DNA from: JAJRRL01 sp047404195
GTDB lineage: Bacteria; Pseudomonadota; Gammaproteobacteria; JAJRRL01
Assembly: GCA_047404195.1 (NCBI GenBank)
Contig: JBDOIU010000028.1
Coordinates: 1-32,541 of the forward strand
Direction: 5' to 3'
Length of the DNA: 32,541 nt
The notes below the pieces were generated by a model that was not told the origin of the DNA, did not search any database, and worked only from the letters and a program-made list of their open reading frames with translations. Positions 1 through 6,539 of the stretch are shown here, piece after piece. The position numbers and the translations under genes are program-made. Positions within the stretch are counted from its first letter, which is position 1, and each line of letters starts with the position of its first letter.

Positions 1-1344
1 GTTGATAATAGGGGTCGTTCACCACTATGGATTGCATGTAAGAAGGGTCACATAGAGGTTGTAAAGGCACTGCTAGATAAAGATACTGTTGATGTGAATA
101 AGGTTGGTATGTGGGGTAAATCTCCACTATGGATTGCATGTAAGAAAGGTCACATAGAGATTGTAACAGCACTGCTTGATCAAGGAGGTGTTGATGTGAA
201 CAAGTGTTCACCACTATTGATTGCTAGTAGGAAGGGTCACATAGAGATTGTAAAAGCACTACTATATCACAGTGGCATTGATATTTTCTCAGATGGCATT
301 GGCGTTAAGTTGCTGCATGATGCTTGTAGGGATGGTGATATAGATATGGTAAAGGCACTGCTTGATACAGGTGGTGTTGATGTGAATAAGGCTGATCTTT
401 TTGGTTGTTCATCACTATCGATTGCTAATAGGAGGGGTCACACAGAGATTGTAAAAGCACTGCTATGTCACAGTGGCATTGATATTGTCTCAGATGGCGT
501 TGGCGCTAAGTTGCTGATTGATTCTTGTAGGAGCGGTGATGTGGACATTGTAGAGGCACTGCTTGATAAAGGTGGTGTTGATGTGAATAAGGTTAGTTTT
601 TTTGATCGCACACCACTATATATTGCGTGTGAGAAAGGTCACACAGAGATTGTAAAAGCACTGCTATGTCACAGTGGCATTGATATTGTCTCAGATGGCG
701 TTGGCGCTAAGTTGCTGTATGATGCTTGTAGGAATGGTGACATAGACCTTGTTAAAGCCCTACTGAATCATTCTCCTAAGAGGGGCTTTACTTGTTGGGG
801 AGAGCAGCTACGAACCCTATCTGAAAGTGGCCACATGGACATTTTAAGCCAGCTACTAGGTAGTTCGAAGGTTAGTGTCTTGCCTGGGAAGCCATTAGAT
901 CTGATGACAATGCCGGGTGTTGAGATTGATTGCGAGAATAACCATCATGTACAGTTATTGGGTCGTGGTCAGATGCGTAGGATGGTGCGGATTGTGAAAG
1001 CACGTATTATGACTCTGAAGAGAGAAGATGCGGCGAGTCATGCGAGGTTCCAGGGATGTATGAGAATATTTCAGCTATTATGCCGTTGTTACATTGCACA
1101 GCGCAATGCAGATGCCCAGGATCGGCATCAAGGGACGGCTTACTCTAAGCAAAGCAAGGTCAAAGCTGCTCAAGAAATATCTGACCTTAAGTTCAATCAA
1201 TCTCATCACTCATTTTGGGCGCAAAATCAGATTGGTAGTCGTCTTGTGCATTTGACGTCATGTGCACGACAATTGGACCGATGGCGTAAGCAACAACGTT
1301 GGGATAAGCCACATTCGGTAGAGGTGCCAGCACAGAGCGGCTAG
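1..1344 (+). CDS. Ankyrin-repeat protein, 5' end outside the window
   Basis: The reading frame is open from base 1, so the start lies upstream; 447 residues are visible. From the first residue to about residue 260 there are back-to-back ankyrin repeats with the usual TPLxIAxxxGHxEIVxALL pattern, many followed by a GGVDVNK turn. The units form a two-repeat supermodule of about 67 residues in which a canonical repeat alternates with one beginning SGIDI. The last 160 or so residues are not ankyrin; they are basic and rich in Gln, Arg and Cys, and I recognise no domain there. No signal peptide can be judged. Ankyrin proteins of intracellular bacteria are often secreted effectors that bind host proteins; that role is an inference here. 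DNA copies of the repeats are nearly identical in places, a sign of recent expansion. The gene converges on the RING/U-box gene 44 bp downstream. Confidence 0.88.
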   Translation, partial: VDNRGRSPLWIACKKGHIEVVKALLDKDTVDVNKVGMWGKSPLWIACKKGHIEIVTALLDQGGVDVNKCSPLLIASRKGHIEIVKALLYHSGIDIFSDGIGVKLLHDACRDGDIDMVKALLDTGGVDVNKADLFGCSSLSIANRRGHTEIVKALLCHSGIDIVSDGVGAKLLIDSCRSGDVDIVEALLDKGGVDVNKVSFFDRTPLYIACEKGHTEIVKALLCHSGIDIVSDGVGAKLLYDACRNGDIDLVKALLNHSPKRGFTCWGEQLRTLSESGHMDILSQLLGSSKVSVLPGKPLDLMTMPGVEIDCENNHHVQLLGRGQMRRMVRIVKARIMTLKREDAASHARFQGCMRIFQLLCRCYIAQRNADAQDRHQGTAYSKQSKVKAAQEISDLKFNQSHHSFWAQNQIGSRLVHLTSCARQLDRWRKQQRWDKPHSVEVPAQSG

Positions 1345-1388
1345 GTGAAAAGTCGTACAGATCTGTCATCAATGGTGGCTGATTCTTT

Positions 1389-2690
1389 TCAGGCTGTTCG
1401 TGTTGATGGTGTGTTCCTGCGTTGTGCGGTTGCTGCTTGAGCTCCATGTTGTGCAAACAAACCATGGCTTTGCCTGGCTTGTGCTGTATGGTGTTGTTGC
1501 AATAAGCGTGCTGTTGATGTGACGCATTGATTGAGCCTCTCATCAATGGCGACTGTGCTATGTTGCTTGTTTTCTCGCTGCCAAACTACGCGATATTCTT
1601 CTCTTGGTGAGCGTTGAATAGCTTGTTGTATGATTTGCATTAATAATGTCAATTGTTGCTGCGGACTGCGCTCTGCAACGGCGGCATTGCCTTGTGCTGC
1701 TGTCATCAGCTCAGGATTCAATAACACATTTAATGCACTGCGTAAGCGAGACTTCACAAGCGCTGTGACTGGTTTGCGACAGCATGGGCAGCTGTCATGT
1801 TGCTGTAACCACTGACGAATTGCGGCTTCGTCAAATACATGTCCACAATTGGTATACACTGGATTGCGTGGATTGTCTGTCATATTGATTGGGCAGTGAC
1901 TACTGATTTGAGGTTGATTAACGCATTGCTGCCACAAAGACTCTGCGTTTTGCTGAGGTTGCTGTGTCAGCCATCGAGAAACAGTCTCTCGACATGTGCG
2001 TGAATAAATGCTGGGTCTTAGAGTTGGTCTAGGCGTGGGGCTCAAACCATGCTGACGTAAGCACTGCAGTTTGAATTGGGTCCAAGCAGCTGGCGCTTGT
2101 CGATGAGTATTGGTTTGCTCGCCTCGCCTATTCGCACTGATTGTGGCATACGGTGTTGCGTTATTGATATGCTGTGCTTGGCTCTGAGTGATGAAGAGCG
2201 TTTCGATGAGTTGTTGCAGCTGGCTTAGAATGTTGATTTCTGATTCTGTTAATGCGGTTGTGTGACAAGCAATGCGGCGTTTGGTGATGAGCAAGTCGCC
2301 ATCTTGAGTACGCATACTGCGCTGCAGCAGCAAGCGTAGGAAGTACGGAATATCAGAATCTTGCTGCAATGCTTTTATCACCGCCGCTATTCTGCGTGCT
2401 TCTTCAGCCTCTGCCTCTTCCTCCTCCAGCAGTTCTATATAGTAAAAGCTGATGATACTTCTAATGCGTTGAGTGATTTTCAGTGGCGCATATCGATAGT
2501 GTTTGTTGATCGGTGCGTGGCATTGGGGGCAGATACTATTTGGTGCGCTTGTGGTATTTGCAGCATTTCGCTGAATGCGGTGACCACAGGCCAATACGAT
2601 CTGTTGTTGACAATCTGCGTGATCGCAGTGATCCTTGATCTGTTGTATCAGCTTACGTGTTGTTTTTTCATGTCTTTTTATACTGTTCAT
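1389..2690 (-). CDS. RING/U-box-like protein, candidate E3 ubiquitin ligase effector
   Basis: 433 residues, no signal peptide, ATG start with GGAG eight bases upstream. Two zinc-finger-like modules are visible. The C-terminal one (residues 266-307) reads CPI, then a NCGH box at 281-284, an IRQWL helix at 291-295 and CPCC at 301-304, which fits the U-box/SP-RING/RING fold with a reduced ligand set. The N-terminal one has Cys22, Cys27, Cys35-Gly-His37 and a CPQC pair at 54-57, which looks like a divergent RING. An acidic stretch of Glu and Ala (about residues 87-97) may be part of a coiled coil. The rest is rich in Gln, His and Arg with no known domain. Bacterial RING/U-box proteins, such as LubX of Legionella, are injected host ubiquitin ligases; bacteria lack ubiquitin, so a host target is the natural inference. 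Ligase activity and secretion are not shown by sequence alone. Confidence 0.78.
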   Translation of the reverse strand: MNSIKRHEKTTRKLIQQIKDHCDHADCQQQIVLACGHRIQRNAANTTSAPNSICPQCHAPINKHYRYAPLKITQRIRSIISFYYIELLEEEEAEAEEARRIAAVIKALQQDSDIPYFLRLLLQRSMRTQDGDLLITKRRIACHTTALTESEINILSQLQQLIETLFITQSQAQHINNATPYATISANRRGEQTNTHRQAPAAWTQFKLQCLRQHGLSPTPRPTLRPSIYSRTCRETVSRWLTQQPQQNAESLWQQCVNQPQISSHCPINMTDNPRNPVYTNCGHVFDEAAIRQWLQQHDSCPCCRKPVTALVKSRLRSALNVLLNPELMTAAQGNAAVAERSPQQQLTLLMQIIQQAIQRSPREEYRVVWQRENKQHSTVAIDERLNQCVTSTARLLQQHHTAQARQSHGLFAQHGAQAATAQRRNTPSTRTA

Positions 2691-2719
2691 TGTCTTTCTC
2701 CGGTTTTCTAAGAAGCCTA

Positions 2720-2747
2720 ATTACAGTATATTTGTATTTAATGTCTA
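2720..2747 (-). promoter_or_regulatory. Candidate promoter of the RING/U-box gene
   Basis: Read on the minus strand, TAGACA (-35, five of six consensus bases) and TGTAAT (-10, five of six) are separated by 16 bp. The -10 ends about 30 bp upstream of the ATG at 2690. Confidence 0.45.
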
Positions 2748-2839
2748 CAGTAAGTGGACAAAAATGATTCATTTTGGCTGAATTTGGCCGCCACGGGCAT
2801 GGGAGGATTTCTCTCGCCATGTAAGAAATTGTCCATATT

Positions 2840-2875
2840 TTGACACTGTCGTTTGCGGTCTGTATGCGGTATGAT
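2840..2875 (+). promoter_or_regulatory. Candidate promoter region of lysS
   Basis: A perfect TTGACA lies at 2840-2845. At 17 bp spacing only TATGCG follows (three of six), while the better TATGAT at 2870-2875 is 24 bp away. One of these probably drives lysS, but the exact pair is uncertain. Confidence 0.35.
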
Positions 2876-2909
2876 AGTGTCACATCATGACTTTTAAGGG
2901 GCATTTTTT

Positions 2910-4415
2910 ATGGTGACTGACGTGCAAGTTGATGATATTGCGCATGAAAATGAGCAGGTGGCGCAGCGACGAGAGAAGTTGCAGGCTCTGCGGGCTCAGG
3001 GCTGCGCTTTCCCAAATGATTTCAAGCCAACGACTTTGGCCTCGCAAATTCACGCCGAGTATGCTAACAGCGATACGGAGGCATTAGCGTCTGCTGCAGT
3101 GCATGTGGCCATTGCTGGGCGCATGATGACCTGCCGCGTGATGGGTAAGGCGAGCTTTGCGCACATACAAGATGGTAGTGCTCAGATACAGGTTTATATT
3201 TCGCGTGATTCGTTGCCGGAGGGGCAGTATTCAGCATTTAAGCGTTTTGATTTAGGGGATATTGTAGCCGTAGAAGGTAAGCTGTTTCGCACCAAGAAAG
3301 GTGAGCTGTCAGTGTTTGCAGACTCAGTGCGTTGTTTGGTTAAGGCATTGCGGCCTATGCCGGACAAATTTCATGGTTTGAATGATCAAGAGCAGCGCTA
3401 TCGTCAGCGTTATTTGGATCTCATGACAAATACTAAAGTTAAGCAATTGTTTCAGCGCCGCTCGCAGTTGATCTCTGCACTGCGTCGCTTTTTAGATGAG
3501 CGGGCGTTCCTGGAAGTTGAAACACCTATGTTACATGCATTAGCTGGTGGTGCGGCTGCGCGTCCATTTACGACGCATCACAATGCATTGGATATTCCCT
3601 TGTTCATGCGTATTGCGCCGGAGCTATTTCTAAAGCGATTGGTTGTAGGTGGTATGGATCGTGTATATGAGATCAACCGAAACTTTCGTAACGAGGGTGT
3701 GTCTGCGCGACACAACCCTGAGTTCACCATGGTTGAGTTTTATCAGGCATATGCCACTTACGAAGATTTAATGCAAATGACAGAAGACCTATTCCGTTAT
3801 TTGGCTGACAGTGTTTTGGATAGTCGACAGCTTGTGTACCAAGGTATTGAGATTGATTTGAATCAGCCATTTGCGCGCATGACTATCCCAGAAGCGATTT
3901 GTCATTACTGCCCTGAAATCCAGTTGCAGCAATTGCAATCCTTGTCAGCAGTACGTGATTTAGCGACGAAAAATGATATCAGTTTTCATGACAATGATGG
4001 TGTGGGCAAGTGTCAAATGTTATTGTTTGAAAAGTTGGTTGAAAAGCAGCTGCAGCAGCCAACGTTCATCACTGCGTTCCCAACAGAAGTATCTCCGTTG
4101 GCGCGTGCCAATGAGCATGATGCAACGATTACTGATCGTTTCGAGTTATACGTTGCTGGTACTGAAATTGCAAATGGTTTTTCAGAGCTAAATGACCCTG
4201 AGGACCAGGCGGCGCGTTTTCGGCAACAGGTCGCATCACGCGAAGCGGGTGATGATGAGGCCATGTGTTACGATGAGGCTTATGTCACTGCACTGGAGCA
4301 CGGATTGCCGCCAACAGCCGGTGAGGGTATTGGTATCGATCGTTTAGTCATGCTTTTCACCGACAGCGCGTCTATCAGAGAAGTGATTCTTTTCCCGTTG
4401 ATGCGACCAAGGTAG
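2910..4415 (+). CDS. lysS: Lysyl-tRNA synthetase, class II
   Basis: The 501-residue length matches bacterial LysRS. It charges tRNA-Lys with lysine in the cytoplasm using ATP. An N-terminal OB-fold anticodon-binding domain (about 65-155, with VAIAGRMMTCRVMGKASF) precedes a class II catalytic core. Motif 1 is the FLEVETPML region near residue 200, motif 2 is the FRNEGVSARHNPEFTMVEFY stretch near 260, and motif 3 is GIGIDRLVMLF near 473. The extreme C-terminus, ILFPLMRPR, is typical of the family. The ATG start has an AAGGGG ribosome binding site eight bases upstream. It stands alone between two accessory regions, with its own terminator; prfB, a frequent upstream partner, is not present here. 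Confidence 0.98.
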   Translation: MVTDVQVDDIAHENEQVAQRREKLQALRAQGCAFPNDFKPTTLASQIHAEYANSDTEALASAAVHVAIAGRMMTCRVMGKASFAHIQDGSAQIQVYISRDSLPEGQYSAFKRFDLGDIVAVEGKLFRTKKGELSVFADSVRCLVKALRPMPDKFHGLNDQEQRYRQRYLDLMTNTKVKQLFQRRSQLISALRRFLDERAFLEVETPMLHALAGGAAARPFTTHHNALDIPLFMRIAPELFLKRLVVGGMDRVYEINRNFRNEGVSARHNPEFTMVEFYQAYATYEDLMQMTEDLFRYLADSVLDSRQLVYQGIEIDLNQPFARMTIPEAICHYCPEIQLQQLQSLSAVRDLATKNDISFHDNDGVGKCQMLLFEKLVEKQLQQPTFITAFPTEVSPLARANEHDATITDRFELYVAGTEIANGFSELNDPEDQAARFRQQVASREAGDDEAMCYDEAYVTALEHGLPPTAGEGIGIDRLVMLFTDSASIREVILFPLMRPR

Positions 4416-4450
4416 TTTGCTGCAGTTTATTGTAGATTTGTTTATAAATT

Positions 4451-4489
4451 AAAAGGCTGATACACGTTCTTCGGGTATTGGCTTTTTTT
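4451..4489 (+). terminator. Rho-independent terminator after lysS
   Basis: AAAAGGCTGATAC pairs with GTATTGGCTTTTT across an 11-base loop, giving a stem of about 13 bp with a few G-T pairs, followed by a run of T. It begins 36 bp after the lysS stop. Confidence 0.75.
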
Positions 4490-4920
4490 ATGGGGGTTAT
4501 CCCTGATAGAGCCATGTTTAGTGATATAAATGCGCAGAAAACCATGCAGTTGCATGCTGGAGCCTACTGATGCAGGGAATTTAAGAGCTCCTTGAAGTCC
4601 TCCCCTTTTCGTTTGAAGTAATTTCTAACTATTGTCTGCTCAGTGAGAAAAGTCATTGTAGTGCTTTCTTAGATACAGTCAATAATCGAGGGTTGTCATA
4701 ATCATCAGCCACCGCCATCAGTCGCTTATCTCATTCCTAGGGATGAGCTATCCAGTGAAGATTCTACAGAAAGAAGTGCTGGTTCACGCTGCTTGCTTTC
4801 ATAGTGAAGCATCCATTGTGTCGTTGTGGCATGATTGGTGGGTTTGTTGGTCTGAGATCTTGACATGGCACTGATTATGTGCAACATTAGCGATTTATTT
4901 AATATTTAGGGGAGAGTGTT
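4490..4920. other. Intergenic stretch without a recognisable gene
   Basis: No convincing ORF, tRNA or mobile-element end is visible between the lysS terminator and the first 36-residue-repeat gene. It holds a near-palindrome at 4730-4747 (CTCATTC, CTAG, GGATGAG) without a T-run and a candidate promoter close to its end. It may be decayed sequence. Confidence 0.5.
4860..4888 (+). promoter_or_regulatory. Candidate promoter of the first 36-residue-repeat gene
   Basis: A perfect TTGACA at 4860-4865 is followed after 17 bp by AACATT, only three of six matches to the -10 consensus. It lies 32 bp upstream of the GTG start. It differs from the promoter of the two downstream paralogues. Confidence 0.3.
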
Positions 4921-6249
4921 GTGAAATTCAGTAGAGAACATTGTCAAAGCGTTCATGATTTTATTCAAGTTTGTATGGGAATTCCAGACTCTGATAAGTC
5001 ACGCTTGCTTACTTATGTGATGCAGGATGATGACTATCTTAAGCAGCTGTGTTCTGATTGCAACTCTTTTAGGACCATGTGTGAGGTGTTACTGGATACT
5101 GACAAGTCACGTTTGCTTACTTATGTGATGCAGGATGATGACTATCTTAAGCAGCTGTGTTCTAATTACAACTCTTTTAGGACCATGTGTCAGGCGCTGC
5201 CTGATGCTGATAAGTCACGTTTTCTTACTTATGTGATGCAGGACAGAGGCCATTTCATGGGGTTGTGTGATTATGCTTCTGGATTTGCTGTTATGTGTCA
5301 CGCGCTGCCTGACGCTGATAAGTCACGTTTTCTTACTTATGTGATGCAGGACAGAGGCCATTTCATGGGGTTGTGTGATTATGCTTCTGGATTTGCTGTT
5401 ATGTGTCACAAGCTGCCTGATGCTGATAAGTCACGTTTGCTTACTTATGTGATACAGGATGATGACTATCTTAAGCAGCTGTGTTCTGATTGCAACTCTT
5501 TTAGGACCATGTGTGAGGTGTTACTGGATACTGACAAGTCACGTTTGCTTACTTATGTGATGCAAGATGATGACTATTTTAAGCGGCTGTGTGGTGGTTA
5601 CTCACGCTTTAAAATAATGTGTAAGGCGTTACCTGATGCTGATAAGTCACGCTTGCTGACTTATGTGATGCAAGATGATGACTATCTTAAGCGGCTGTGT
5701 CCTTGTTGCTTCTCCTTTAAGATTGTGTGTAAGGCGTTACCTGATGCTGATAAGTCACGCTTGCTGACTTATGTGATGCAAGATGTTAAGCGGCTGTGTC
5801 CTTGTTGCTTCTCCTTTAAGATTGTGTGTGAGGCGCTACCTGATGCTGATAAGTCACGTTTGTGGGATTATGTTCTTATGAGAGAGGATGTAATAATCTC
5901 TGTTTTTGGTGCCGATTCCGCTTTACAAGATATAGCTAGTTTCATTCCGCCAACCTTATTCCCGCAGTGTGATGCAGATACCAAGCTTGTGGTTGCTGCG
6001 AAAAGATATAGACAGTATAGACCACATATAATTAAGCATGAAATGAAGTTGCACATGCTGGCCATTAGTCCATTGGCTAGGTATCGATGTATTATTCAAA
6101 TGCTGATTAGGCACATCCTGACATTTTCAGCTAGGTCAGAGGCTGGTAGCAATGTATATACTCTTTATGATGAAGCACGTGCTGATTTTTTTGATAAACT
6201 AGCAGAAGAGCAAACCTTTGCGCAAGTGCAATCTCATCTGGCCAAATAG
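4921..6249 (+). CDS. 36-residue tandem-repeat protein, paralogue 1
   Basis: 442 residues from a GTG start with a GGGGAG site nine bases upstream. No signal peptide or membrane segment. Residues 22-306 are eight head-to-tail copies of a 36-residue unit starting PDADKSRLLTYVMQDDDYL and ending in a Phe-x-x-Met-Cys-x-x-Leu helix; a ninth degenerate unit follows. The pattern of two amphipathic segments per unit suggests a helix-turn-helix solenoid, comparable in size with PPR or TPR, but I do not recognise the family. The eighth unit lacks three residues (Asp-Tyr-Leu region). The last 85 residues form a conserved tail (KHEMKLHMLAI, then RHILTFS.RSEAG) shared with both downstream paralogues. Cys is unusually frequent for a cytoplasmic protein. 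A scaffold or host-directed effector role is plausible but inferred only from context. Confidence 0.85.
   Translation: MKFSREHCQSVHDFIQVCMGIPDSDKSRLLTYVMQDDDYLKQLCSDCNSFRTMCEVLLDTDKSRLLTYVMQDDDYLKQLCSNYNSFRTMCQALPDADKSRFLTYVMQDRGHFMGLCDYASGFAVMCHALPDADKSRFLTYVMQDRGHFMGLCDYASGFAVMCHKLPDADKSRLLTYVIQDDDYLKQLCSDCNSFRTMCEVLLDTDKSRLLTYVMQDDDYFKRLCGGYSRFKIMCKALPDADKSRLLTYVMQDDDYLKRLCPCCFSFKIVCKALPDADKSRLLTYVMQDVKRLCPCCFSFKIVCEALPDADKSRLWDYVLMREDVIISVFGADSALQDIASFIPPTLFPQCDADTKLVVAAKRYRQYRPHIIKHEMKLHMLAISPLARYRCIIQMLIRHILTFSARSEAGSNVYTLYDEARADFFDKLAEEQTFAQVQSHLAK
4984..5838 (+). repeat. 108-bp coding tandem repeat, eight copies
   Basis: Eight copies of a 108-bp unit, one shortened by 9 bp, encode the 36-residue repeats. 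Units 3 and 4 are almost identical DNA, and the block of units 1-2 recurs as units 5-6 at a distance of 432 bp (four units), so the array grew by duplications of one and of several units. Confidence 0.9.
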
Positions 6250-6539
6250 TGTGCCACTCTTTAGTCTGGTTTTTTTGCTGATGATGCCAGTCAGGTGTTG
6301 ATGCATTCGTTAGTTACTACGCCTGCAGTAAAAGCTAAGGCTATAGACGGTGTAGCTCGTCCGCGTGCGGATCAAAAAAATCATCCTGTATGTGCTTGCC
6401 TGCATGCCTAAGCATTCAGTGTGATGATGTCGGTATAATTAACGCACTGCGTCAGTGTAGTCAATAAGGTATAATTGACGCTAAACAGGTTTTCAAGTAC
6501 AGTGCCATCATGTGTTAATGCTTCAGCTTAGGAGGAGTA
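6250..6539 (+). repeat. 290-bp duplicated intergenic spacer, copy 1
   Basis: Nearly identical to 9174-9463 over its entire length, with only scattered substitutions. It carries two direct GGTATAATT motifs (6432-6440 and 6468-6476) flanking the inverted repeat CACTG-CGT-CAGTG (6445-6457), a promoter, and the AGGAGG site of the next gene. No ORF or transposase end was seen. Confidence 0.9.
6475..6503 (+). promoter_or_regulatory. Candidate promoter of paralogue 2
   Basis: TTGACG (five of six), a 17-bp spacer and TACAGT (four of six) lie 36 bp upstream of the GTG start; the same elements are kept in the second spacer. The TATAAT just upstream (6470-6475) is an alternative -10 but has no good -35. 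Confidence 0.5.

Noticed and set aside
1193..1546. Minus-strand ORF of 117 codons
   Set aside because: It lies in the ends of two convergent real genes in other frames and has no recognisable content or good ribosome binding site.
2668..2904. Minus-strand ORF of 78 codons between the RING/U-box gene and lysS
   Set aside because: It covers the divergent promoters and overlaps the RING/U-box start; no domain and unconvincing composition.
4730..4747. Near-palindrome CTCATTC/GGATGAG as a terminator
   Set aside because: No T-run on either side and no gene ending nearby; it may be an operator or chance.
6250..6539. Insertion sequence as the source of the duplicated spacer
   Set aside because: No transposase ORF, terminal inverted repeats or target duplication was seen; homology simply continues into the flanking genes, which fits duplication of gene plus spacer.
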